NCBI GenBank assembly: GCA_022563855.1
Contig: JADFMN010000001.1
Span: 248,001-312,000, forward strand
DNA from: Armatimonadota bacterium
Lineage (GTDB): Bacteria; Armatimonadota; Fimbriimonadia; Fimbriimonadales; Fimbriimonadaceae
Direction: 5' to 3'
DNA: 64,000 nucleotides
The notes below the pieces were generated by a model. It was not told where the DNA came from, did no database searches, and saw only the letters and a program-made list of their open reading frames with translations. Position numbers and translations under genes: made by a program. Of this stretch, positions 32,421-43,640 are shown one piece after another. How positions within the stretch are numbered: position 1 is the stretch's first letter; each line of letters begins with the position of its first letter.

Positions 32421-33436
32421 GCGCGGAGCGGAAACGGATTTTGAGCGGTATGCGGGCGACCAACCCGAAGCTGCACCTCGGCAACTACGAGGGCGCGCTG
32501 CGAAACTGGGTCACGCTGCAAGACGAAGGGTGCGAGATGTACTGCATGGTCGCGGACTACCACGCGCTGACGACGATGAGCGCAGAGCCGCAGGACTTGG
32601 CGCACAACTCCCGTGAGGTCGCAAAGGACTTCATCGCAGGCGGCATCGATCCGGAGAAGTCCGCGATCTTCGTGCAGTCACAGGTCCATCAGCACGCCGA
32701 GCTGCAGTTGATCTTCAGCATGGTCACCGGGCTTGGAAAGCTCGAGCGGGTGCCGACGTTCAAGGAGAAAAAGGAAGACCTGGCCGCAGGGGTTTCGGTG
32801 TCGTTTGGGCTGCTCGGATACCCGGTGCTGCAAGCGTCCGACATCCTGCTGTACAAGCCGTACGGCGTCCCCGTCGGAAAAGACCAGGCGGCGCACCTTG
32901 AGCTGACGCGCGAGATCGGCAGGTCATTCAACTCGACTTTCGGAACAGATGTGTTCGACGAGATCGAGTATCTCATCGACGACGACGAGCTGCGAAGCAA
33001 GCTCCCCGGCCTCGACGCCGACGACGCAGGCAAGCTGCGAAAGATGTCGAAGAGCTACGACAACTGCATTTACATCAACGAGAGCCCCGACGAAACAGCG
33101 AAGAAGATCAAGTCCGCGTTCACGACGCCGACCAAGATCAAGCTGACCGATCCTGGCGTCCCCGAGGGGTGCGCGGTATGTCAGTACCTCCGCCTGTACT
33201 CCCCCGACTGGGAGAAGCAGTGGAGCGAGGACGTGGACGGGCTCCGAGGCTGTTCGCAGAACAAGAAGGAGCTGACGGAGTGCATCAACGAGTTCCTGCG
33301 GCCGATGCGGGAGCGGCGCGCCCAGATCGACGACGCCACGATCGACGGAATCCTGAGCAAGGGCGCTGAAAAGGCCAGCGAACGGGCCGAGATCACGATG
33401 CAGGAGGTTCGAGAGGCCATGAGACTCACTCGATGA
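32417..33436 (+). CDS. trpS: Tryptophanyl-tRNA synthetase
   Basis: Class I aminoacyl-tRNA synthetase. The HIGH-like motif is KLHLGNYEGAL (residues 15-25), KMSKS is intact in LRKMSKSYDN, and GYPVLQASDILLYKPYGVPVGKDQ is the classical TrpRS tryptophan/ATP region. Length 339 aa matches bacterial TrpRS. The start ATG overlaps the upstream stop. It charges tRNA-Trp for translation; UGG is thus the tryptophan codon here, and nothing suggests UGA is read as Trp. Confidence 0.97.
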   Translation: MSAERKRILSGMRATNPKLHLGNYEGALRNWVTLQDEGCEMYCMVADYHALTTMSAEPQDLAHNSREVAKDFIAGGIDPEKSAIFVQSQVHQHAELQLIFSMVTGLGKLERVPTFKEKKEDLAAGVSVSFGLLGYPVLQASDILLYKPYGVPVGKDQAAHLELTREIGRSFNSTFGTDVFDEIEYLIDDDELRSKLPGLDADDAGKLRKMSKSYDNCIYINESPDETAKKIKSAFTTPTKIKLTDPGVPEGCAVCQYLRLYSPDWEKQWSEDVDGLRGCSQNKKELTECINEFLRPMRERRAQIDDATIDGILSKGAEKASERAEITMQEVREAMRLTR

Positions 33437-33510
33437 ATCGTTTTTGCCTGGAACCTAGTCAAAGGACAGAGCCCCTATATGGAATGTGAGAGATAGGACG
33501 GTGTTGACAG

Positions 33511-34338
33511 ATGAGCCTCGATAAGAGCTTCTCGGCTCCAAAGGTTGAATCTAGCGTGACGGCAAAACCGATCTTTGCCGACGTAAAGGCCGTCTTCTTC
33601 GATCTGGACGACACGCTGTGCGCCTACTGGGAAGCCGCTAAGCGCGGGTTGCGGGCTACATTCGACTGCTATCCGATCGCCGGGCACACGACCGACGAGA
33701 TGATCGAGCACTGGGGCGAAGTTTTCAGGACGTTCGCGCCAGCGATCAAAAATTCGCATTGGTACGAGAAGTACCTACAGTCCGGTGAAATAACGCGCGT
33801 CGAGCTGATGCGGCTGCTCCTGGAGCGGGTCGGGAACTTCGACACCGACCTGGCAGATCGACTCAGCGACACGTACTACGTCGAGCGGCACGCTGCGCTC
33901 GAGCTGTTCCCCGAGGCTGAGGAGGTACTCGACCAACTGCACAAGTCATTCACGGTCGGCATAATCACGAACGGCCCAGCGGACATACAGCGGCAAGAGA
34001 TCGAGACGCTTAGGATCAAGAAGTACTTTGACCACATCCTCGTCGAGGGGGAAATGGGAATAGGAAAGCCGTCGCCGGAGGTGATGGCGCGTGCAGAAGA
34101 GCTGTGCGGCTATTCCGGTGAAGCCGTTCTATTCGTCGGCAACAGCTACAAGCACGATATCGTGCCAGCGATGAAAGCGGGCTGGCGCCAGGCGTGGGTT
34201 CGGCGACCGAGCGACGTCCCGCCAACGTCCAACGCGAGCAGCCCAGTGCCGATGCCTGAGAATGCGCAAGAACCCGATCTCACGATCACAGATTTACGGG
34301 AGCTGTTGCCGGCGCTCGGTATCGCGGAGCAACTCTAG
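33511..34338 (+). CDS. HAD-superfamily hydrolase
   Basis: A 275-aa phosphatase of the HAD-like class with all motifs: motif I VFFDLDDTL (nucleophile Asp and acid/base Asp), motif II VGIITNGPA, the Lys of motif III in GEMGIGKPSPEVM, and motif IV in AVLFVGNSYKHDIVPAMKAG. A helical cap (residues 45-125) lies between motifs I and II. It resembles YjjG/haloacid-dehalogenase-like nucleotidases and phosphoglycolate phosphatases. The substrate cannot be specified. Its 3' end overlaps the convergent BFN-domain gene by 4 bp. Confidence 0.9.
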   Translation: MSLDKSFSAPKVESSVTAKPIFADVKAVFFDLDDTLCAYWEAAKRGLRATFDCYPIAGHTTDEMIEHWGEVFRTFAPAIKNSHWYEKYLQSGEITRVELMRLLLERVGNFDTDLADRLSDTYYVERHAALELFPEAEEVLDQLHKSFTVGIITNGPADIQRQEIETLRIKKYFDHILVEGEMGIGKPSPEVMARAEELCGYSGEAVLFVGNSYKHDIVPAMKAGWRQAWVRRPSDVPPTSNASSPVPMPENAQEPDLTITDLRELLPALGIAEQL

Positions 34339-34832
34339 GACTGGAGAATGCCCTCGACGACGAAAATCTTCGCTCCGAAGCGAACCGCTAGCGCCAGGGC
34401 GTCCGAAGGTCGGCCATCGATCTCCATCTCCTCCTTGGTCTTCAGCAGCAACAGATATATCTTTGCGTAGTACGTCGTGCCCCAGATGTCGTCGATGACT
34501 ATGCGGTCAACGCGCGCACCGAGCTTTTCGATCATATTTTGAAAAAGATCATGCGTCATCGGCCGCTCGGCTTGGATCTTGTCGAGCGCCATGCTGATCG
34601 CGATCGCCTCAAAGTGCCCGATCACGATAGGCAGACGGCGTTCGCCATCAGTCAGCAGTACGAACCGCTGAATCTGCTCTTCCGTCTGCGCTGCATATAC
34701 CGCCTCCACCTCGACCTCCACCAGCCGTTTGCTCGATGGATCGCCGAGCTCTGGCGCCTCGCCCTCTCCGTAAGGGAAGAACGCGGGCGGCTTATCGAGG
34801 TCCTCAGGCTCGTCGGCATGCTCGTCCGGCAT
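34335..34832 (-). CDS. Bifunctional nuclease family (BFN, DUF151) protein
   Basis: A 165-aa protein of the BFN/DUF151 family: RFVLLTDGERRLPIVIGHFE, AISMALDKIQAERPMTHDLF, and the C-terminal IDGRPSDALALAVRFGAKIF are the signature segments. An acidic Pro-rich N-terminal extension precedes the domain. Plant and Thermotoga homologues have nuclease activity or known structure; in bacteria the biological role is unclear. It is convergent with the HAD gene and lies 34 bp upstream of carB-C on the opposite reading side of a short gap. Confidence 0.88.
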   Translation of the reverse strand: MPDEHADEPEDLDKPPAFFPYGEGEAPELGDPSSKRLVEVEVEAVYAAQTEEQIQRFVLLTDGERRLPIVIGHFEAIAISMALDKIQAERPMTHDLFQNMIEKLGARVDRIVIDDIWGTTYYAKIYLLLLKTKEEMEIDGRPSDALALAVRFGAKIFVVEGILQS

Positions 34833-34866
34833 AAGAATAAGATACCACGACTCTCGGCAGTTCGGA

Positions 34867-36525
34867 TTACGTGAGGTACTCCGCCACGGTCTTGCACGAC
34901 GCCAGCGAGGGGTCTTCGAACACTTTCAGGGCATTTGCGAGGGCCTTTGCGGTGTCGATGCTGGTAACGCACGCGACACCGGTCTCGATGCACGCTCGAC
35001 GGATGCGACTGGCATCGCTGCCCGCCTTCTGGCCGTGCGCCGGGGTGTTGATCATCAGGCTCACTTCACCTTCGGCGATCATGTCTAGCAGGTTCGGAGA
35101 GCCGTCCTTGATCTTCTTCAATAGCAGCGAGGGAATGCCTGCGGCCCTCATGGCGTCGCCGGTGCCGAACGTCGCTGCGAGCTGATACCCTCTCCTGTGC
35201 AGCATCGCGCCGATTTCAACTGCGTCGTGCTTATCCTCGTTTCGCACGGTTATGATCACCTTGCCCTTCGGCTTGAAGTCGATGCCGCTGGCGACGAGCG
35301 CCTTGTAGAGCGCGGCCTCGTACGTGTAATCGATCCCCAGCACCTCGCCGGTGGACTTCATTTCTGGGCCGAGGCTCGGGTCGACCATCGCTAGCTTTTG
35401 AAAGCTGAACACGGGCGCCTTGACGGCGAAGATCGTGGGCTCGGGGATAGTCGGCGTCCCGGTCTTGAAACGCCTTTCAGGAATGATCGCGCCGGGCACC
35501 GCGCCCTTCATGCACGGCTTTGCGCCCTTGTGGTCGGCTCGCAGCGTCCATAGACCACTGCTGAAACCGATCTCCTCCAGCGTCTCACCCATCATGCAGC
35601 GCGTCGCTAGCTGCACGATCGGGATGCCAGTGACCTTGCTGAGATACGGGACCGTCCGGCTGGCGCGCGGGTTGACCTCGATGACGTAGGCGACCTCATC
35701 GACGACCACGAACTGAATGTTCATGATGCCCTTGATACCGATCCTTTTGGCGATGTCGCAGGCGGAGTTGACGATCTGTCGCTGCACGGAATCGGTAAGG
35801 CTAACGGGCGGGTAAACCGCGAGCGAATCGCCGCTGTGAATTCCAGACCGATCGACGTGCTGCATGATGCCAGGCAAGAGCGTGTGCCGGCCATCGCTGA
35901 TGACGTCGACCTCTGCCTCCACGCCGAGGAAGTACTTGTCGACCAGCACTGGCTGTCCGGGGTTGGCCTCCTCCGCCTCGCGATAGAAGTTGAGCAGGTG
36001 CGCGTCGTCGTAGATGATGTCCATCGCACGCCCACCGAGCACGAAGCTGGGGCGGATGAGCACCGGGTAACCGATCTCTCTTGCGACTTCGACCGCTTCA
36101 TCCAGGCTTCGGACAGCGCGGCCCGGCGGCTTCGGAATCTCTAGGTTCGAGAGCAGCTTTTCGAATTGGTCGCGGTCTTCCGCCAAAGCGATCGCGTCAG
36201 GCTGAGTGCCCAGAATCTTGACACCGGCATCGAGCAGTCCTTGGGCGATGTTGATCGCGGTCTGCCCGCCGAACTGCACGACGACGCCCATCGGATTCTC
36301 GTGAGCGATCACGTCGAGCACGTCTTCGAGGGTCACGGGCTCGAAGTACAGGCCGTCGCTCGTGTCGAAGTCTGTGCTGACCGTCTCCGGGTTGTTATTG
36401 ATGATGATCGCTCGGTAGCCGAGCGATTCGAGCGTCCAAACGCAGTGCACGCACGAGTAGTCGAACTCGATGCCTTGTCCGATGCGGATCGGGCCGGAGC
36501 CAAGGACGAGGACGGTGGGCTTCAT
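34867..36525 (-). CDS. carB: Carbamoyl-phosphate synthase large subunit, C-terminal half
   Basis: Carbamate-phosphorylating half of CPSase. It starts MKPTVLVLGSGPIRIGQGIE, equal to residue about 555 of E. coli CarB, and covers the second ATP-grasp domain (GGRAMDIIYDD, VIEVNPRASRTVPYLS) and the allosteric MGS-like domain (residues about 425-552, ending with LMINTPAHGQKAGSDASRIR). At 552 aa it is a complete half. It is preceded by its own CATAAT -10 and separated from the N-terminal half gene by 223 bp containing a strong terminator. Split CarB proteins are known in some archaea and deep-branching bacteria, where the halves associate. Confidence 0.95.
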   Translation of the reverse strand: MKPTVLVLGSGPIRIGQGIEFDYSCVHCVWTLESLGYRAIIINNNPETVSTDFDTSDGLYFEPVTLEDVLDVIAHENPMGVVVQFGGQTAINIAQGLLDAGVKILGTQPDAIALAEDRDQFEKLLSNLEIPKPPGRAVRSLDEAVEVAREIGYPVLIRPSFVLGGRAMDIIYDDAHLLNFYREAEEANPGQPVLVDKYFLGVEAEVDVISDGRHTLLPGIMQHVDRSGIHSGDSLAVYPPVSLTDSVQRQIVNSACDIAKRIGIKGIMNIQFVVVDEVAYVIEVNPRASRTVPYLSKVTGIPIVQLATRCMMGETLEEIGFSSGLWTLRADHKGAKPCMKGAVPGAIIPERRFKTGTPTIPEPTIFAVKAPVFSFQKLAMVDPSLGPEMKSTGEVLGIDYTYEAALYKALVASGIDFKPKGKVIITVRNEDKHDAVEIGAMLHRRGYQLAATFGTGDAMRAAGIPSLLLKKIKDGSPNLLDMIAEGEVSLMINTPAHGQKAGSDASRIRRACIETGVACVTSIDTAKALANALKVFEDPSLASCKTVAEYLT

Positions 36526-36606
36526 GCGGCTGATCTATTATGCGCGATCTCCATCCACGGCCTAATCGCTTTAGTGATTACGTCTGGACTTGATCAGAGG
36601 ACAAAA

Positions 36607-36632
36607 AACCCCCACCTGCTAGGGCGGGGGTT
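36607..36632 (-). terminator. Terminator between the two carB halves
   Basis: AACCCCC (36607-36613) pairs with GGGGGTT (36626-36632), extended by two G-C pairs past one mismatch; on the minus strand TTTTTT follows. It lies about 115 bp after the N-terminal half's stop and 80 bp before the C-terminal half's start, so the two are separately transcribed or linked only by readthrough. Confidence 0.8.
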
Positions 36633-36748
36633 GTGAGTGTCTATGGGGATCGACGTTGAGCCACGTTAGTGGCGGCTCAATCGTTCGGGCACAGCCGAAG
36701 CTGCAACCGTTTATCGTAAGGCCCGACGCTCCCGATAGTTCCAAATGT

Positions 36749-39439
<2,691 letters not shown>

Positions 39440-39701
39440 TGCGCGGGGAGCGGTCGCGCCCTAAAGATTGATTATGCCAGACAGGTGGCAGTTTTCAGCG
39501 GGCAGTCGGCAGTTTGGCGCGCAGGCAGGGGCCCGCACGCCTGCCGCAACGCGGACAAACCCTTCGGAATTGTGGTGCGGGTCTCCAGACCTGCGCGCCT
39601 AGCGCGAGCGCCACTCTCCATCGAACACGGACAAACCATCCGGGCCTGACCGTGGCACACTTGTTTTGGTAGTTGCAAAAATCTGGCCTATCATATATTC
39701 A
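39440..39701. other. Intergenic region with CACGGACAAACC repeat
   Basis: The carB-N leader occupies the left end. GGACAAACCCTTCGG (39551) and ACGGACAAACCATCCGGGCC followed by TGACCGTGGCACAC (39625-39661) belong to the dispersed CACGG...CCGTG hairpin family also found at 46431 and 47441. No gene is supported. Confidence 0.6.
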
Positions 39702-40079
39702 GTGGAAGAAGTCCAGCCTGATCCTATTGCGACGGTGCAAATCAAAGAGACGACGCCAAGTCGATCTAAGAGGCGTCTGTTCTATCTGTCCCCGCCAGTG
39801 GAGCAAAGACCAGCGTTCTGGCGACGGTTGGCTTACGAGATTCCGCTCGCCGGCTGGCTCGGATACCACCTCGTAGGATGGTCCATTAATGGCCAATATT
39901 GGAATCATTATCTTCCGCCATCGGCTAGCGACGTGCTGTATTGGACTGTGCTTCCTTCTCTGCCAGCCTGTTGGATATTCCTAGCGCTTAGCAGGGCGAA
40001 TTGGTGGCACTACCTTGTGGCACCCATCTGGCTTTTGGGCGTTGCTATTCTCGACCCGCTCTTCTACATGTCCCACTGA
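39702..40079 (+). CDS. Membrane protein, unknown
   Basis: About 125 aa with three hydrophobic segments in the C-terminal two thirds (IPLAGWLGYHLVGWSI, VLYWTVLPSLPACWIFLAL and WHYLVAPIWLLGVAILDPLF). The N-terminal 45 residues are polar and basic, so should be cytoplasmic. I propose GTG 39702 as start; a TTG at 39666 is in frame but lies in repeat-derived sequence. TATCATATAT just upstream could be a -10. The family is not recognised. It converges on yceI with 5 bp between stops. Confidence 0.6.
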   Translation: MEEVQPDPIATVQIKETTPSRSKRRLFYLSPPVEQRPAFWRRLAYEIPLAGWLGYHLVGWSINGQYWNHYLPPSASDVLYWTVLPSLPACWIFLALSRANWWHYLVAPIWLLGVAILDPLFYMSH

Positions 40080-40084
40080 CCGAT

Positions 40085-40720
40085 CTACTTCGTCGCGGCC
40101 CGGGCGAATGAGCCGATGGAGAACTCGATCTTGACGACATCGGAGACTATGTCGAGCGTCTGATTCCCAATTACGCCGAAGTCCGACCGCTTGATCTCGA
40201 ACGCTGAGCGCAAGACGATCAGGTCGCCCGCCCTGCGGTTCCGCTTGCGCAGCTGGCCAGGAAGGTGGGTCAGGCGCACGGGGATCGTCATCGACTTCTT
40301 GACGCCGTGCAACATGAAGTCGCCGGTCACGCTCATGCTCCACGAGGCGTCGTCCATGTCGAGCTTCTTGACGTTCGTAATCTTCTTGATCTCAAATTCG
40401 ATGGTCGGATATTTCTCGGTGTCGAGCCACATGGGACCGTGCATGTGCTCCGTCATGTTGGCGACGTTCGTCGCGAGGCTGGCCGCCTGCACGACGATCT
40501 TTCCGCGCGTAGCCGCAACGTCCTCCGGGTCGAAGGTGAAGTCCCCCGCGATCCCAGTGGCCACCCCCGAGAACTGCTCGATCCGCCCATCGAGGGTGAA
40601 CCGCATCGAGTTGACGCTCTTCGGGTCTTTGAGCGTGAAGGACGTGGCCTTGCTGGCCACGAACGCTAGGGATAGGAGAGAGACGGTTACGGCGATGATG
40701 ATCAACAGTTGTTTACGCAT
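40085..40720 (-). CDS. YceI-family exported lipocalin-like protein
   Basis: Periplasmic YceI-like protein of 211 aa. A signal peptide/anchor (KQLLIIIAVTVSLLSLAFVA) precedes the beta barrel: FTLDGRIEQFSGVATGIAGD, MTEHMHGPMWLDTEKYPTIE, and WSMSVTGDFMLHGVKKSMTI (the conserved G-x-L-x-hHGhxxxh motif), ending FGVIGNQTLDIVSDVVKIEF. The start is the Met at 40720; the frame upstream is not protein-like. YceI proteins bind isoprenoid quinones or amphiphilic lipids. It is monocistronic here. Confidence 0.9.
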   Translation of the reverse strand: MRKQLLIIIAVTVSLLSLAFVASKATSFTLKDPKSVNSMRFTLDGRIEQFSGVATGIAGDFTFDPEDVAATRGKIVVQAASLATNVANMTEHMHGPMWLDTEKYPTIEFEIKKITNVKKLDMDDASWSMSVTGDFMLHGVKKSMTIPVRLTHLPGQLRKRNRRAGDLIVLRSAFEIKRSDFGVIGNQTLDIVSDVVKIEFSIGSFARAATK

Positions 40721-40897
40721 GGTCGGCTCCAGATATAACAATAGGATACGCGATTGTGGAGTGCCGTCGTTGGCCGGTCTGTCAAAGCAAACGAATTCTT
40801 GGACTAAGAGTTCACAAGCCTGGACGCGATCCTTCGACAAGCTCAGGACAGGCTGAGTTCAGGAGAGAGTCCTCGCTCCGATCGGCACGAAGTCATC

Positions 40898-42013
40898 TCA
40901 GAAAACGACAACTCCACGCACGCTCACGCCTTTGAGCATATCGTCGTACGCCTCATTGATCTGATCCAGGTCGTATCGGTGGCTGATGAGCCGGTCGATC
41001 GGCAGCTTCCCTTCCTTGTACAGCCTCGCGTAGAGGGGAAAGTCTGCGGCTGTGTTGGCTGTGCCGTAGTACGAGCCCATGACCGTCTTTTCCTGACGGA
41101 CCAGCGTCGAGCCCGGGATGTTCGTCTCGCTTCCGACCGGCGAAAGGCCGCTGAACACGATAACCCCGCCGGGCCTGGCACAGTCGATAGCCACCTCTTG
41201 CAATCCGGTTGTGCCGGCCGCTTCGAACACGTAGTCTGCGCCGCGCCCCTCGGTCAGTTCTCTGATGGCCTCGGGCTCAGCCTTCGGAAGCACGTGCGTT
41301 GCGCCGAGCGCTAGGGCAGCCGACCGCCTGGACTCGAGAGGATCGACGGCTATGATGGACGAAGCGCCTGCCAGCACGGCACCCATCACGGTGCTCAAGC
41401 CAACCCCGCCAGCGCCGAGCACGACCACGCTGCTGCCGCTGCGCATTTGCGCTGTGTTGATGACGCTTCCGACGCCGGTGGTCACCGCGCACCCGATCAC
41501 TGCGGCGATCTCGGGCTCCAGATCGGCGGGCATCTTGACGCAGCACGGCGCAGGAACGACGCACTGCTCGGCGAAGCAGGCCAGCGCGCTGTAGTGATAG
41601 ATCGGCTCGCCCTTGCGGGAAAGACGGGTCGTCCCATCGAGCATAGTGCCAGCCCAGACCGCTTCAACGTACGTCTCACAAAGATTCGGCCTGTCGTGCG
41701 TGCAGTAAAAGCAAGAGCCGCAGTTCGGCGCCCAATTGAGCGCCACCAGATCCCCAACGCTTATGGGTTCCCGACTCGGGACTCGGGATTCACGACTCGG
41801 GACCACCTCTTCGACAACCCCCGCCCCTTCATGCCCAGGCACCAGCGGCATCGGGTGTCGGGTATCTCCCGTCACCAGGTGCCAGTCGGAGTGACAGACG
41901 CCGACCGCCAGCACGCGGACGCGTACTTCGCCTACTCGCGGCTCGGCCAGGTCCAGGTGCTGTACGTGAAACTGGCCGCCGACCGACTCGAGAACGGCTG
42001 CGCGAACCTTCAT
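40898..42013 (-). CDS. Zinc-dependent medium-chain alcohol dehydrogenase
   Basis: MDR-superfamily dehydrogenase, 371 aa. Catalytic zinc ligands are in GVCHSDWHL (Cys) and PGHEGAGVVEEV (His/Glu); structural zinc cysteines are in NWAPNCGSCFYCTHDRPNLC; the NAD site is VVVLGAGGVGLSTVMGAVLA. It resembles class III/aryl-alcohol dehydrogenases. After VVEEV there is an extra peptide VPSRESRVPSREP encoded by a dispersed GACTCGGGA repeat (41768-41803). The insertion is in frame and lies in a loop before the conserved GDLVALNW, so the enzyme may still fold. The substrate is uncertain. Confidence 0.9.
   Translation of the reverse strand: MKVRAAVLESVGGQFHVQHLDLAEPRVGEVRVRVLAVGVCHSDWHLVTGDTRHPMPLVPGHEGAGVVEEVVPSRESRVPSREPISVGDLVALNWAPNCGSCFYCTHDRPNLCETYVEAVWAGTMLDGTTRLSRKGEPIYHYSALACFAEQCVVPAPCCVKMPADLEPEIAAVIGCAVTTGVGSVINTAQMRSGSSVVVLGAGGVGLSTVMGAVLAGASSIIAVDPLESRRSAALALGATHVLPKAEPEAIRELTEGRGADYVFEAAGTTGLQEVAIDCARPGGVIVFSGLSPVGSETNIPGSTLVRQEKTVMGSYYGTANTAADFPLYARLYKEGKLPIDRLISHRYDLDQINEAYDDMLKGVSVRGVVVF
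41768..41803. repeat. GACTCGGGA repeat inside the alcohol dehydrogenase gene, copy 2
   Basis: CCGACTCGGGACTCGGGATT followed by CACGACTCGGGACC. It is the inverse of the cluster at 25846-25882. Within the coding frame it adds about 12 residues absent from normal MDR enzymes. Confidence 0.7.
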
Positions 42014-42082
42014 TGATCGTCAGAGTCTACCGATGGGCGCATCGTCTGATTGAGCCAATAGGGCTCGCGTCAAGCAAGAAAA

Positions 42083-42113
42083 AGAGGCCCCAGGCGATCT
42101 GCCCAGGGCCTCT
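42083..42113 (-). terminator. Terminator of the redox gene cluster
   Basis: AGAGGCCC (42083-42090) pairs with GGGCCTCT (42106-42113), with an inner partly paired GGGC/GCC(T) region. On the minus strand TTTTTCTTG follows. It lies 18 bp beyond the redoxin stop. Confidence 0.82.
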
Positions 42114-42131
42114 GAACGGTCAATCAACGAT

Positions 42132-42755
42132 CTATTTGTATTTGACCGAGCAACCGTATGGCCGCGTCTTTGCCTTCTTCACTTTCTCGCCGGCTAGCAC
42201 CGAATCTAGAGCGATCGTGAAGAACTGGTCGGACTCCTTCTGCTTCGCAGCGCTCGCGCTGTACGATCCGTCGATCGCGCCGTCGTAGCGTAACACGCCC
42301 GCCTTGTCGATCACATACATTTGCGGCGTGGTCTTCGCATCATACTGATGTCCGACCTTGCCGGTGGGATCAAGCAGCACATAGCTCGGGGATGCCTTGC
42401 GGGATTTCGTGAGCCCGTTGGCGCGTTTGCCGTCCGCATAACCCTGCTTGCCTTCCGCGGAGGAGATGATGGTCAGCCACACGACACCCTCCTTCTTGTA
42501 GCTCTTCTGCATGGCCTGAATGCCGCCCTGGTAGTGGCCCACGACGAAGGGGCAGCCGTCGTTCGTCCACTCCAGCACGACGACCTTGCCCTTGAAGTCG
42601 CCCAGGTTTACAGCCTTGCCGTTCGAGTCAGTGAGCGAGAAGGTCGGTGCGGCCTTGCCGATCTCGGCTTCACCGCCTGTGGTCGGAGCGTTCCCCAACA
42701 TCGCGATCGAGGCCGCCGCCACAGATGCTATTACAATTGCTTTCGTGTATTTCAT
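42132..42755 (-). CDS. Exported thioredoxin-fold redoxin (AhpC/TSA-like)
   Basis: A 207-aa exported protein: signal peptide MKYTKAIVIASVAAASIAML, then a redoxin domain (KAAPTFSLTDSNGKAVNLGD, FKGKVVVLEWTNDGCPFVVG, TTPQMYVIDKAGVLRYDGAI). The active-site region DGCPF has a single cysteine, as in peroxiredoxin-like members that carry NxxCPF. The C-terminus contains another Cys (PYGCSVKYK) that could resolve it. It overlaps the upstream DsbD-N-like gene by 4 bp (ATGA) and ends at a strong terminator. It probably works with that protein in extracytoplasmic thiol chemistry. Confidence 0.87.
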   Translation of the reverse strand: MKYTKAIVIASVAAASIAMLGNAPTTGGEAEIGKAAPTFSLTDSNGKAVNLGDFKGKVVVLEWTNDGCPFVVGHYQGGIQAMQKSYKKEGVVWLTIISSAEGKQGYADGKRANGLTKSRKASPSYVLLDPTGKVGHQYDAKTTPQMYVIDKAGVLRYDGAIDGSYSASAAKQKESDQFFTIALDSVLAGEKVKKAKTRPYGCSVKYK

Positions 42756-43591
42756 TTTTGGCTATCCTGCTGTTTCTTAAACTCTATTGCTACTGTTCTG
42801 TCTTTCAACTGTACGACCAAAACGCCCTCGGGCTTTTTGATTCTACCGTTTGCGTACTTCGAAATCCTCGCCGTTACCGTGATTACCTTGCCGTGAATGC
42901 GCCATTTCTGCTCTGCCGCGTGGTCGATCACGTCTTCTCCGACAGCGAAGAAGTACGCCTTCTTCACGTCGGCCAGCAACACGCTTCCTAACTCAATTCC
43001 TAGTTCGACGGTTCCCTCTTGCTGGCTGAAATCTAGGCGATCCAGAGAAGTGATAATCGGATAGTCCCTCAGGGGTGCAAGCGGCGGTCCCTTTGGGAAA
43101 GAATCGATGTCGAAAGTTGCTGATACGGATTCAGACGCCGTCAGACACAACTCCTCGCAGATCAAGTAGTTGATTTGGGCGCTGATCGGTATGGCAGCGC
43201 CCGGCTCAAAACCCTTCGGCAACCTGATATCGACTAGAAGCGTGGGTGTGCCCTCGTGCGCATAACTGACGATCCCTCCAACCGAGACGCGATGAGGGAT
43301 CGGCCAAGACGTGCCGGCAATTTTGAATCCCGCTGGCAAAGTCCAATCGACTACCGGCGGCATGCCAGCATCGCCTGGATTCTTCCAATAGATGTGCCAC
43401 CCAGGGTCCAATCTGAACCGAAGTCCGACCGTCATAAGGTCGTTCGACTTTAACCGAAACGAGATCGGCACGAGATCGACTGTTGAATGCGGGCTGGTGT
43501 CCTCTTGGGCGGATACGACTGCTGGCGCCAGCCATGCCGAGACAGCCACGGCGGCACAAAACAACCTCAGAACTACGCGGGAGCCCAGCAT
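42752..43591 (-). CDS. DsbD N-terminal-domain-like exported protein
   Basis: Exported 279-aa protein with signal peptide (VVLRLFCAAVAVSAWLAPAV, cut after VSAQ). The body matches the N-terminal periplasmic domain of DsbD/ScsB-type reductases: MTVGLRFRLDPGWHIYWKNP, GDAGMPPVVDWTLPAGF, and NYLICEELCLTASES with the CxxxC pair that accepts electrons in DsbD-alpha. The membrane and thioredoxin domains of DsbD are absent, so an electron source must come from elsewhere. It is coupled to the redoxin gene and lies 49 bp downstream of the candidate selenoprotein. Confidence 0.85.
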   Translation of the reverse strand: MLGSRVVLRLFCAAVAVSAWLAPAVVSAQEDTSPHSTVDLVPISFRLKSNDLMTVGLRFRLDPGWHIYWKNPGDAGMPPVVDWTLPAGFKIAGTSWPIPHRVSVGGIVSYAHEGTPTLLVDIRLPKGFEPGAAIPISAQINYLICEELCLTASESVSATFDIDSFPKGPPLAPLRDYPIITSLDRLDFSQQEGTVELGIELGSVLLADVKKAYFFAVGEDVIDHAAEQKWRIHGKVITVTARISKYANGRIKKPEGVLVVQLKDRTVAIEFKKQQDSQK

Positions 43592-43640
43592 CTGCTACTA
43601 GTACCTACGCATGAACCCTGCCCAAGTTCAGCCTGATTCG

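Noticed and set aside
36526-36748. Frameshift or nonsense mutation splitting one carB gene
   Set aside because: The halves break at the exact inter-domain linker, the C half has a proper ATG and -10, and 223 bp with a terminator lie between.
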